Origin: Hyaloscypha bicolor E | Lineage: Eukaryota > Ascomycota > Leotiomycetes > Helotiales > Hyaloscyphaceae | Direction of reading: 5' to 3' | Assembly: GCF_002865645.1 (NCBI RefSeq) | Contig: NW_020194559.1 | Coordinates: 1,054,001 to 1,118,000, forward strand | Length of the DNA stretch: 64,000 nt | Part shown: positions 47,401-61,400 of the stretch, piece after piece | Numbering within the stretch: position 1 is the stretch's first letter | Layout: the number at the start of each line of letters is the position of its first letter | The notes under the pieces: generated by a model | Told to the model about the DNA's origin: nothing | The model's database searches: none | The model's input: only the letters and a program-made list of their open reading frames with translations | Made by a program: the position numbers and the translations under genes

Positions 47401-50400
47401 AAAAACCTTTTATATATAGTTTTTATATTTCAGGGAATTATCTAAATAAATTAAAATATTATTTATATAAATTATATAAAAAATATTAAGGTAATTAAAG
47501 AAAATATTATTTATATATCTCTAATATATAATAAAACTATTAGTTAGGTCTTTCTAAAAAACTTTATATTTATAAGCTCTATATCTTATATAAAATATTA
47601 TAAGTTTTTCTAATTCTAGATTTATTTGAATTTAATAAAATATTTACTAAATATCTAGCTTTATATAAACCTTAGCTTAAGCTAGGTATATAAGAATCTC
47701 GTAAATAAGAAAAAGAAAATAATAATTCTTCTATATTAAGTTATTTAGCTTATAATAATTAATATAGAATTAGAGAACTTTATTAGCTTTTTTTATAAAA
47801 AGAATTAGGGATATAAAAAGAAACTAGCTTGGCTTAATAAAGCCCTATTAGAGATTCTTTTTAAGGAAATACTTAATCTCTTATAGCTTATAAGTTAATT
47901 ATTAATAAAGCAGGAAATACTTTAGGCTTTCTAGGCCTTTAAAATTATTAATCTAAATCTTATAATTATATAATTAATATAAGAATAAGATATTTAATAC
48001 TTTTTTTAAAAAAACATTTATAAAATTCTTAAACTTCTCTAGTAAGACTTTTACTAGCTATTATAGCTCTATTTCTTCTAGCTATTATTTATTTGAAATA
48101 AACTTATTCTCTTATTATAATTCTAGCTTTTTATTAATCTCGAAAAATAATATTATAAAGAAAAGATTTTTCTTTTTTTATAAGTTTATTTAAAAAGTAA
48201 CTAGTAAAATATCTATAATATTAATTATAAGACTTGACTAGCTCTTATAGCTTTCTTTTAGATAATATGATTTTAATATTTCTATTTCTAGCTTAGGAGA
48301 AACTTCTATATTTCCTAAGGCTACTTATATTTCTTTATAGTATTAAGCTTAATTCTTTTACTATATATAGCTTTCTAAACCCGGTTTAGGAAAAAAATAA
48401 GAGGATTTTCTTTTTATAAGCTAAAATCTCTAGAACTTATTTATAGCTATAGCTTTATTTCTTTTATTTATATTTTCTTAATACTAGTTACTTTTCTCAG
48501 ATTTCAAGTTCTTATATATAATAGTTAGGATCTTATTTTAATTCTTTTTTCTAGGCTAATTATTTAATTAGATTAATTTTCTATTCTTATAATTAATTAG
48601 AATACTAGTATTTATAAATTACTATTATCCTAAAATTATATTATATTTTTCTAATCCTATAACTAGTATAAATACTAGAATTTTCTATTTATTAATTAAA
48701 AATATAAGTTTAATATAATAAATAATAAATATAATTTATTTATTATTAAATTCTTTTATATTATAGAATAATACTAATTAAATAGGTTTAATATCTAGAA
48801 ATTATTTAATTATTCTTATAAACTTGAAATTAATAAAAATATATTTATTTATTCTAATATTAATAAAAAAAGAAGTCTTAATATCTAATTTATTATTACT
48901 AATTATATAAGAAAATATAAATACTTTATTTCCTAGTAACTAGCTCAAATTAACTTCTATTATATTTATATAATATAGTCCTAAAAAGAAGACTTTTTTT
49001 AGAAGTCCTCGTTTTCTTGTTTTATATTTTTAGATAACTTATTTATAATAAGTATTACTAGCTTAATTATTAAGACTTGTTTTATATATTTGGTTTTAGG
49101 CTTTAAATAGCTTTTAGATATATAACCAAATCTATTATAGTTATAGTACTTAAGATCTAAGGATTTAGGCTTTAGGATAATAGATTTATTTATTACTAAA
49201 ATTTTAGAAATAGGCTTTATATAAAGAGCGCCTTCTAAACTTGGCTTATTTATATCTTTATTAGCTTTTTTAAATATCTAGTTTTTCTTTTTATAATAAG
49301 CTCGAATTTACTAGTTATTTATAATATAATATTATATGAATTCTATAATATAAATAGTTAGGTTATTATAATATATAGCTATAGCCTTTTAAAGCTTCTA
49401 GATAAGCTTATTATTAAGGTTATTCTTAAAGTTTTATAAGTTAATATTTCCGTTTATTATATATTTCAGAAATAAAATATAAAATTCCTAAAAAATCTAG
49501 CTTTTTTTTATAAATAGCTTCTTAAAAACTTACTAAATATTATATTTCTTATTTAGATTACTATATAGCTTCTCTAGGTAAATATATAGTTCTCTAATAA
49601 TCTTATATATATATTAATTGTCCTAGTTTAGATAAGAAAAGATTAGTATAAAAATATAGCTAGAAATATAGCTAGAAATATAAATAATCTTAAGGTTCTT
49701 TATTTAGTAAATATTAGAATTACTATAAAGCTTATTCTTAATTTAAACTAACTAATTATTAAAGGTAATACTATTCTTAGTTATATCTTTAAAAATAAAA
49801 GAATTAAGAAGTTTAACTAAATATCTACTTTCTAAAATAAAAGAACTAGTTATTCTTATAAGTTATATAATAAGCTTCTTAATAATAGCTTTATTCTTTT
49901 ATAGGGCTTATTTAGTTTCTCTTAGCTAATTATAATAATTCCTACTATAAGTAAGAATATTATATATCTTTAGAATTAGCTTAATAATCTCCTTATATAA
50001 AGCCTCTAAGCTTCGGAATAACTCTTAAAAATCTGTCTTTAATAAAATAGGTTCCTTTTTTTCTTTAGCTTTTTAAAAAAGAATATTTCTTTTATTATAA
50101 GTATTAATAGGATATTTGAATTCTTTAGAAAACTTAATAAGAAACTCTAGTTTATCTTCTAGTAATATACTAGTAATATCTTATATTATAGCTCTTTCTG
50201 ACTTGCCTAGTTATTCTAGAATTTACTTTCTTATAAGTCTTTATTTAGTAATAAGATTACTAGCCTATTTACTTACCTAGCTAGTCTAGGGCTTTCTTAT
50301 CTAGTTATTCTAAGGCTTTCTTTTATTTTAATATTAGTTAACTAATACGGGAGTAGCTATAGTATATTATATTTATACTTATTAAAAACTAATTAGATAA

Positions 50401-50750
50401 ATATTATTTAAATTCTTTATAGGATTAAGAAATAAGAAAGCTTTAAATTATATTATAAATATAAGATCTAGGGTTTAGAAAACATAATTAGATTATTTTT
50501 ATTCTAATAATTCAAAGCTAAAGAAAGAAGAAGATCTCGAAAAAGCCTCGGATCTAAATAATTACGAGCTATATACGAGCCTATATACTAGCTTAAGTTC
50601 GGGGTTATATATAATAATTAGGTAACTATAAATGCCTTACTTAAATACTAGATATCTTTTTTAGATACTAGATATTTCTTTTAGATATTAGATATCTCTC
50701 TAGCTCTAGTTTAATTCCTACTAGTATTATATATTATAATAACTATAATA
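44439..50750 (-). mobile_element. Gypsy LTR retrotransposon B2
   Basis: 6,312 bp on the - strand, same family as B1, with LTRs 44,439-44,745 and 50,451-50,750 and a perfect target duplication ATCTT (44,434-44,438 and 50,751-50,755). The LTRs are 40-47 bp longer than those of B1 because a GATACTAGATATCTTTT-type unit is repeated about three times. The RT/RNase H relic is near 47,220-47,350. A 20-bp tandem array lies at about 46,925-47,040. All frames are broken. Confidence 0.87.
46925..47040. repeat. 20-bp tandem repeat within Gypsy B2
   Basis: About six copies of TTTTAATTATAATATATTTG, one of them shortened. The matching place in B1 (about 33,940) has a single unit, so the array expanded after the two copies separated. 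Confidence 0.9.
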
Positions 50751-50755
50751 ATCTT

Positions 50756-52105
50756 TAGAATAAAATTATTTTTTAGATTTAGCTTTTTAATAAACTTATA
50801 AAATAAATTAATATAAAAATTATAATTAAATAAAATTATTAATTAAATATAAGCTTATAAGATATTATATAAATATAATTTTATAGTATTTATTATTATA
50901 ATAATAATACTAAAAATAATTCTCTAGCTAATATATTAAATAATAAATAATTATATTAATATTATATATTTTTTACTATTACTATAAATTTAAATAACTA
51001 ATCTCGATTTCTTAAACTCTTTTTTTATATTCTTATTCTTAATTTTATTAATAAACCGAAAATTAAAAAAATATATTTCTTTTAATATCTAAAATTTAAA
51101 AATATTTTTAAATATTTTTTTTTTTAAAAAGCTAATAATTTTAATTTAATAGAAGTTTTTATATAAATTATTATTTTATAGAAATATTATAAAATCCGGG
51201 TTTTTATAAAAGTATTTTTTTTTATATTTTAGTAAAATAATAGAAATAATAAAAGAAATTATATTTATATTATTTTTAGTTTTATTATAAAATTCGAAAG
51301 TAATTTTAAGTTTAGAATTATTAATAATAACCTTAATATTTCTTATATAAAAGAGCTTTATAAAAATTAAATAGAAAGTAATATTACTATATAATAGAGC
51401 TAATATATAATTCATTCTATTAATAGCTACTAGCTTATATAGCCTATTTTAATTATTAAATTAACTAGTATTTTTTTTATATTATATAAAAATATTTGAA
51501 TTTAAAAGAAATTTATAAATATTAATAATACTAGAACTATTTTAGATATTTAGAATATTTATAATTTAATATTTAGTTTAAAGCTTTTAAATTTCTATTT
51601 TTTTTTAAATATTATTAATTATTATAATATAATTAATAATAGAATATTATATCTAATTATTTAAAATAAAATACTATAAATTAAAAAAGTTAAAATAATA
51701 TTATTAAATCTAATAGAATTATTAATAGCTTTAAAAGCTATTTAGAATATAGTATTTTTATTAATTTTATTAATTTCGGCTATAATAATAAAATAAATAT
51801 ATTAAATTAGGCTATAATAATATTCTATAATTCTAATAGAATTATAAGTTTTTATAAAAACTTTTTTAATTTTAATTTCTATAATATTTTTAAGCTAAAT
51901 AAACTTTTTATTAATAAATTACTTTTTAATATTTACTATAATCTAATTAAAAAAGCTTAAATAAATATTAATTTAATACTATTTTAGGGTATTTCAAATA
52001 TATAATATATTAATATTATAATAGCTAGTATTATATAATTAGTTTTAGCTAAAGGAATTAGTTTTAGCTAAAGTTCTAAGCTATAGTTTAAATTAAGCTT
52101 AGTAT
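50756..52105. other. AT-rich degraded DNA between Gypsy B2 and Copia C
   Basis: RIP-saturated sequence with no recognisable gene. A 79-codon frame on the - strand (51,176-51,415) is made almost wholly of Ile, Asn, Lys, Phe and Tyr, as random AT-rich DNA would give. It ends with the target duplication AGTAT (52,101-52,105) of Copia C. Confidence 0.6.
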
Positions 52106-55100
52106 TATTAGTATAGCTATTTCTCTAGGAATTATATATATAGTTACGGGATACGGGATATAAGATATAAGTAATAGGTAATGAGATATAAGTAATAAGA
52201 TATGGGATATAAGATATAGTTATATAATCTTATATTTTATTAGTAACTCGACTAGTAAACTAGACTTCTTTAGGCTTAGTAAATTTAGGAATTATATATT
52301 AATACTATAATACTATAATTCCTACTTCTGAAAAATAACTTTACTAACCTTATATAATTAGTATTTCACGATTATATAATAGTACTATATATTCCTAATA
52401 AACTAATATTAATTAGTTTATATTTAGATTAGAATAAGATTTATTAGTACTTATAAATCAAGAATAATTAAGCTATACTTGCCTAAGATTCGGTTATTTA
52501 GAAATAAAGCTATTATTCTAGTTAAAAAGAAAATAACTATTAATTCTATTATTTGTAATTTGGTTATATAAGTAGGAAAGATACTTAATTTTACTAAGGC
52601 CCAATTATATTATATTAAAGAAAGAAATATCTATTAGTCCTATTATTTATAATTCGGTTATATAGGCAGAAAAAGTATTTAATTTTACTAAGTACTAAAA
52701 CGGTTAGCTATTTAATTATCTTATTTTATTCCTATTTAATTCCTATAAAACTCTCTCAAAAACTACTTTTTTTTGAATTTCTAGGGCTCTTGAATTTCAG
52801 AACTATTAAATTCTTCCGGAATCTCGATATTTTACTTCTTAAATTTTACTTTCTAAATTTCTTATTATAGACGAAATTTTTACCTCAAATATAATATCTA
52901 TTATAAATTACTTATCTTATAAATTACTTTCTTTCTTATAAACCTATTTTCCTTATAAACTACTATATTTTGAACTAGATATAAGCCTATAGAATATATA
53001 ATAGTAGAATATACTATAGTAAATAATTCCTTTATTAGATTTATCTAATCTAATTATTCTATAAATAATAATAATTTTAAGGAATTAGTAAGAAAGTAGA
53101 AATATAGAATTAACCTAAATTTTACTAAAATAAATAAGATAACTAAGTTCTTGAATACTAAGCTATTTTAATATATTCTCTATAAAATAGTTAATAATAA
53201 TCTTTAGGAGCTATTTAGATATAATTTTAAGAACTTTATTTATTAAAGGAACTTTAATAAATTCGAACTCCTAAAAATACTATATTTATATAAGATCCTT
53301 TAATATAGTAATATATTTATATAATAGAATAATAATACTAATACTATTATAAATACTTTATATATTATTATAAAGGAAAATAAATAATATATATAATTAA
53401 ATAAGAATATATTAGTAGCTAGACTAGACCTTATTAAGAAACTAATTCTATTAGGCTTTATTATTCTTATAAAAAATAAGTATCTAGAACCTATTATTTT
53501 TAATATTTCTATATTATTATTACTTTTTTTACTATTATATCTTATATCTCTACTAGATTTATATACTAGTATAAAAGCTCTAGAAATAAATAATATATTC
53601 CTACTATTATTACTACTATAATTATATCCGAATAATTCCTAATTTCCTTTAATTATAAGACTTATTAGGAAAGTTACTAAGATCTATATTAAAAAATAAA
53701 AATATAATAAATCTAATAATAATTTTAACTATAAACTCACTATTTTCCTTAATATCTACTAATATATAGAGCTTCTATAAGAGGTATTAATACGAGCTTT
53801 TCCTATTATACTAAAGAAACTAGCTTAAGACTATTTCTATAGTAGCTAGCTCTCTTAATATATATATAAAAAGGCTTATATTAATATCTATAGCTTTTTT
53901 AAAAGCCCTGAATTTAAATATCGAAATTTAGATAAGTAAAATACTACTATATTAGCTTCTATAATAGCTAAATTTCCGGAAAAGATAATATTTGAGACTA
54001 TTTAATTACTAATTAATAAACTATATTAATTATAGTATAGTTTTATACCTAATTTACGAAATATTAAATTTCTCTATAATAAGATTATTATCTCTTACTA
54101 AGGCTCCCATATATATAGATATGTAATCTCAGACCTTCCTATAAATCTCGGCTAGCTTATTAATAAGCTCTAGTTATTTATTATTATATATAAAAGTAAA
54201 TAATAAGCTAATCCCGAAACCTTTTTTACTAATTAATAATACTATTTTTAGAACTTTCTAAGTTATTATTTCTCTAGAAATTATTAATACAGACCTAGCC
54301 ATAACTTCGGAACCTATAATAATTATTCTAAGCCCTATAATTATAATAATTATATCTTAAAGTTATATTTTATATATAAGAAACCCGAATACTACTTATA
54401 GAAGTATATACCGGAAAAATAAAAGGCTAAGAAGACTTGATTTAGGAATAGAAATATTTATTAGTTCAGATCCCAAAATACCTATAACTTTAATAAATAC
54501 TTTAGTAATACTTATATATAGTATATTACTAAAGCTAAAGATAAAGAAAATAATAAAGATAATAAGAATAAACTAGTAAATAATACTTTTAAGGCTTTAT
54601 TAGCAGAAATAAATAAAAAAGAGAAATATTATTCAGATTTCTATTTTACTTTAGTTAAGAGCTTTTTAGTTACTTCTACTACTCCTATTCTACTAATAAC
54701 TATAGCTAATATCCTTATAAATAACCTTATTTCTCTTTCCCTTATATATTAGATAATAGGCAAAAACTATACTTTAGAGCCTATTAAACCCTTAATAAAA
54801 AATTCCTAGACTTTTATAATTAATAATATATTAAGATATAATACTTATTGCTTTTATAAAGTTATAATTAATACCGGAACCTCTAAATACTTAATTACTA
54901 GTTCTAACTAATTCCAAGCTCTCTAGTAAACTAATAATAGTATTAAACTTAATAAAACTACTAAAGATTAAGTTAATATCTAGTTTAGTATTAGATCTAT
55001 ATTTTTTATTAGATCTATAATAGTAAGTATACTAATTAGGTAAGTATAATTCTATATTATATCTTTAAAGACTTTATTTTTATTTAGCTTAGCTAATATA

Positions 55101-58100
55101 AATAAGCTAGGAATCTACTTTAATAATCTTACTAATTATCTTATTACTTTTATTAGAAAATATATACTTATAATATAATATTTCGGATATTCTTTCCTGC
55201 TTTAAAATACTATATTATAAGGCTTTATTTCCGAATTCTTTATTTATAATTCCTGCTTTCTTATAAAAGTCAAATTATAATATCTATATTATTATTTTAA
55301 TTATTTATTTATTAGTAAGCTCCGAAATATACTAGAATAAGCAGGCTATAATATTAATATAGAAGCCTTTAAGTATATTATAAAGTACTATAAGTAATAC
55401 TAGAAATATAGCTAATTACCTAAATAATTTAAGTTTAACCTAAAAAATAATATTAGCTTTAATTACTCTATTATTATTAATATTTTCTATATTTCTGGTA
55501 AGCCTATACTTTATATTATTAATAAAGGTACTTAATATTAAGCCAGCTAATAGCTCTAGAATATTAGTATAATATATACCTGAAATATACTTAAGTAATA
55601 CTAGATTAATAACTATTTAGGCCTTTCTAATTAGATTATAGTAAATACTAGAAAGTAGTTTACTAGTAAGAAGTTTACTTAGCTTATAAATACTATAGAA
55701 ACCAAGGTTAAGATTATTCCTATAAAAGCTTATAACTCTATTAGAATTATAAAATACTATTATAGCCCGATCTAATATATTTATCTTATTATTATAGCCA
55801 AAATTAACGGAATTAATAAGAATACTATATTTTAAATAGCTTTTAAGGCTATTAATAACTTTATAGGACCTAATAGTATTATTCTAATTCTTTTAATTTA
55901 TAGTATTTTACCTTAAATAACCGAATATAATACTCTATTACTTATTATATTATAGTAATTAGTAGTATTTAAGAAAATAATAGTAGAAATTCAGAAGCTT
56001 TAAGCTAGATATTAAATTATAAATACTTTAAATACCCGAAATAGTTCTAGTACTACTAATATCTATAAACTATTCCTGAATTCAAATATTCTTATTTAGT
56101 ATAAAGGAAATACTAGTTAACCTAGTAGTTAGGATAAACTATATAAGCTAGTAGCTATTAATAGGGAGAACTATATACTAGCTTTATTATATAATAATAT
56201 TACCTTTTATTTAATCTCTATAAAGCCCTTTTATATAAGAAATATTAAGGTTATTACTAATAGCTCTGAACCTAAACCTATTCCCGAATCTAATAGTAAG
56301 GCCAAAAGTAATACGGGTATAATTTCTTTTACTATTTTACTAAAGTATAGTAAAGGATACTCTTATAAGACCCCGGATATTATAGTATTTCTATAGGATA
56401 ATAAATTATATAAGAATTCCTATTAAGTTAAAGTTACTAGCCTCCTAGAAAAGAATATATTTGAGGTTATTTCTAGATCTTAGATACTAAAAGAGATATA
56501 TATCTTTAATTTCTGGTTTATTAATAAGATTAAGAATAAGGATATAGAGAAAGAGCTTAAAAAGTTAAGACTTATTATTTAAGCTTATAATAATAATAAG
56601 AAATATATAGTATTAATATAATTACCTATTATCTAATATATTAGCTAGAGAATTATCCTTAGTATTACTACTATAATAATAAATACTACGGAATTATATT
56701 TATATAATATCTTATAAGCTTATATCTAATTAATAATCTTATTTAATTATAATTTCTATATTAATATATTCTATAAGCTTACTAAAGAGCTGAATCTAAA
56801 AAACAATTCTATTCTAAAGGTTATAAAACTACTATATAATATACTAGAAGCTAGAAACTACTAGTTTAAAACTTACTATTCCTATTATATTAATGAGCTC
56901 TTTATAAAATAGTTAACTTATAACCCTTGCCTATTTTATAGTAAGTAATCCTTTGAAATTATTAGCTTTTAAACTAATAATACTCTATTTATCAGAACTA
57001 ATAATTTTATAAAGATAGAATAACTAAAACTTTATAAGACTAAGTTCTTGGCTAAGAAATATAAATCCCTTACTTTTAATTATAATTTCAAATTTAATAA
57101 AAATATTATCTATATAGATATTACTAGAATTACTCTTATATAGAAATACTAATATAAGAACCTCCGAACCGTTTCTATAAAGAATACTATTACTATAAGT
57201 AATAGGGGTATTATTTATTAAAATCTCTCTATTAAGGACTAATATATTACCTAATATATAAGAGAAATATATATTATATTAGTTTATTAACTAGAAGCTT
57301 TATATAACCTATTAATTACTGCTTAAGCTATTAAATCCTCGGAAACTAATATAAAGGTACTTAATAAGTATATTTAATAGTAAATTGAGAATATTACTAG
57401 AGAACTGAGATTTATAAAGCTAGTAAAAAAGTTCTTATATTTAATCGTTTTTATAAATGCTTTATTTGCAAATAATAGAGATTTCTCTTTTTAAATCGGA
57501 TATATCCTAGTTCTAATAAATGAAACTAGATATACTAATATTATTTACTAGTTCTCTATTAAATACAAGAGAGTTACTAGAAATATTCTAGCTTCGGAAT
57601 TCTATAGTATAGTTTATGGTTTTAATATAGGCGCTTTAATTAAATCTATAATTAATAGAATACTAGAAATGGAATTACTACTAGTTATTTATACGGATTT
57701 GAAATTATTATATAAATGCCTTATTAAATTAGGTACTATTTAAGAGAAATGCCTAATAATTAATATAATATATTTTTGCTAGGTATATAAATAATAAGAA
57801 ATTACAGAAATTAAATAAATTAAGAAAGAATTAAATCCTGCTAATTCTATAATAAAATCAAAGCTAATAAATACTCTTAAGTACCTAATTAATATAAATA
57901 TTATATAATTAGATATAGAGAAATAAGTTAAGTATAAATAGGGCAGAAAATAAATATATAAGATAAGAGAATATTATAGAAAGAGAAGTTATATATAAAA
58001 GGCTATAGCCTTTAGTATATAACCAAAACCTTAGAAGTAATATAAATATATAAAGTATTTAGGAAATCTAGTACTAGGCCAGATTAGGGAATTTATATAT

Positions 58101-58448
58101 AATTAGAGAGAGATATTATTTTTTGTGTTTTTACAGAGTTTCTAGTATTAGTATAGCTATTTTTCTAGAAGTTATATATATAGTTACGAGATACGGGATA
58201 TAGGATATAAGTAATAGGTAATAGAATATAAATAATAGAATATAGAATACGGAATATAGTTATATAACCTTATATCTCATTAGTAACTTAACTAGTAAAC
58301 TAGATCCCTTTAGGCTTAGTAGATTTAGGAATCATATATTAATACTATAATATTATAATTCCTATTTCTAAAAAATAACTTTACTAATCTTATATAATTA
58401 GTATTTTATAATTATATAATAGTACTATATATTCCTAATAAACTAATA
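52106..58448 (+). mobile_element. Copia-type LTR retrotransposon C, full length, RIP-degraded
   Basis: 6,343 bp on the + strand, with two 303-bp LTRs (52,106-52,408 and 58,146-58,448) and a perfect target duplication AGTAT (52,101-52,105 and 58,449-58,453). The ends fit degraded TGTTAG...CTAACA. At about 57,690-57,760 the translation YTDLKLLYKCLIKLGTI is the Copia RNase H motif. The gag and integrase parts are recognisable only by position. This copy served as the reference for the fragments at 11,913-13,220 and 42.4-44.4 kb. Confidence 0.87.
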
Positions 58449-58453
58449 AGTAT

Positions 58454-61400
58454 TTTAGTAGTCTTAGCTATATTTACTTATCTATTACTATACCTTACTT
58501 ATTTCTTTTTTTCTTAGCTTTAAATTCTATAGAATATTAAAATTATAGATCTTTAAGTATTATTCTATTACTTTATTTCTACTATTATAAATATTTTAAA
58601 TCTATTAGCTAACTTAATATTAAATATCTTTATTAATAATATAAAATATAAATTTATTAGAAATATAGAAAATATTAATAATAATAAAATAATTAAAACT
58701 AATATTATTTTTTAAATTAAATTTGAGTTATTCTAGTATTATTTATAATATTTTATAAAATATTTAAAGGCTTTTATATTAATATTATAATCTATTTATT
58801 CTAGAATATTTAAAGCTTATTAATAAATAAATAACTAAAATAATAATATAAATATTATAATTCGATTTTTATAAAAAAAAAAAATATTATTAATAAAGAA
58901 TTTGAAAATAAAGCTTTATAATATAATATTTTAAAATAGGAAAATGTATCTAAAATATTATATTATAGATATAAAATATCTAGTAAAAATAATAAAATAA
59001 TTAGTAAAATTATTAAAATAAATCTTTAGCTTATTTATATTAGTTAAACTAAATAGAAATAAAATCTTTATAAATATAATAAAGAATTATATTTATCTAA
59101 CTAATATTTTTATTATTATAAATCTAATAAAAAATATAAATCTAATACTAAATTAAATATTAATTTAACTTTTAGTAATTTTATTAAATTTAATAATATT
59201 ATTAGTTTATTATAAAGTTTAGAATTAATTAGAATTAATAATTAAGAATCTAAAAGCTTTAGTATTAATTATATTATAATTTTATATTTTATCTAATTTA
59301 ATATTTAGTATTTAATATTTTAATTTAATATCTAATATTTGAAATTATATAATAATTATATATAATAAAATTAAGGAAAGCTATATTTTAGAAAATTTGA
59401 AATATTAAGTCTTATTAAGCCGAGCTATAAATAAGGAATTATAAATATTTAAAAAAAACCTTAATTCGAGACTTTTTTTTCTTTTTAATTTAGTTTTTTT
59501 ATAAATACCTCATTCATAGATTTCTTTTATAGAACTATAATATTAAACTAAATTCTTTTTTTTAAAATAATTATTTATTTCTAAAAAATAATTTCTTATA
59601 TATAAATTATATATATTTAATTCTTTAATATAGCCTTTTATATTAATAGCTTTTTTAAAGGTTTTTATTTATATTCTATAATTTTATTTCTTATATTTAA
59701 TATTAAAAATATTTTATTCTAATATATTTATATTATAATAAATTCAAATTAAGATTTAAATAAATACCTAAACTAATTATATAAGCCTAAATAGTTTAGC
59801 TATTAATTTAGTTTATTTATTTAATATAAAAGAAATTTCTTTAAAATATTTTATTATTAGGAATTATATTTTAGATAATATATATTTCTAATTTAAATAT
59901 TATAATATAATATCTAATTCTTTAATTTCTTTTATTAAATAAATATATCTAACTAAAAAAGTTTCTAAATATAATAAATTCTGCTTTATAAAAATTTCAA
60001 ATCTCTTAAAACTTAATAATAATAAAAACCCGATTTATAATTATTAATAAATTCAGATTATTTATAAATTTAAAATTAATATAGATTATTATATAAATAA
60101 AAAATACTTATATATATTATATTTTTAATTATATAAAAAATAATACCTAATATTATTAATTTTTTTAAAATAGCTATAAAAATAATTAATTATTTCGGGA
60201 AATATTTCATTAATTCTTATTATATATATAAAGCTAAATATAAATATAAAAAATAATAAATAAATAAGATTTAGATCTTTTATAAATTTAAAACTAAATT
60301 TATTTATTTAGTAAATAAAACTTAAATCTATTTATAGAACCGTTTTAATAAGCTATATAATAAGCTAATATTTTCTTTTTAAAAATAATTTATAAGCTAA
60401 TATTATTTTCTTTATATATTTTATAATTTATATTATATAACTTTATTAATTACTTCTAAAATAAAAATATTATAAATTTATAAAAGCTTTAAAAAATATA
60501 TTAAAACTCGAACTATTACTTTTTTTCTAATTTTTACTATTTCTAATACTTTTATATTTATTATTTCTAAACTTTATATAATAATTTCTTATATTTTTAT
60601 ACTAGCCCGAATACTTTTAATTATTAGTAAATTAGCTATTAAAAAAAATATTTCTATTTTAATTTTAATCTATTTTAATTACTTTTAGATTAATTATATA
60701 AGCTATAACTATCTAGTACTAAAGTATATTACTAATATTAAAAAACTGGAATAAAATAATAAATTTATAAAAGCTAATATAAATAATATATTAGGAAATA
60801 AAAATATCTAGAAAAAGATTTCTTTTTAGATAAACTTAAAATTAATTTTATAAAAATTAACCTGAATTAGATAATAAAAAAACTATATTTAATTATATTT
60901 TATAGCTTATTTTATAATAGATATTTAATTAATATTTCTTTTTTTACTAATTCCGAAATAAATAGTTTTATATTTATTAATACTTTTTTTATTATAAATA
61001 TTATTATTTTTTTTTAATTTCAAATTCTAATATTTATTTAAATTTATTAATATTAAAAAATATAATAATAAATAAAAAACTTATATTATTTATTTCTTAA
61101 AAATATATATTATTATTAATTAGAAATAATAATATAATATTTTTTTTATTAATTCTTAAACTTAAATTTTATAATTTTATTTTTGGTTATAAATAGTTAA
61201 AATACTTTAATTAATTTTTTAATATTTAAAACTAATATTTAATATAACCTAAGATTCTTTTTATTACTTTTAATTATATAAGAGATTTCTATATTTTAAA
61301 AGGCTTTATTTTCTATTTTAATTATTAAATAAATATTAAAGCCAGAAATTATATATTTAATAAAAAGAACTAATAATAAATTATTAAAAAATAAGTCTAT

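Noticed and set aside
51176..51415. 79-codon frame in AT-rich DNA
   Set aside because: Composition is almost only Ile, Asn, Lys, Phe and Tyr, as expected from random AT-rich sequence.
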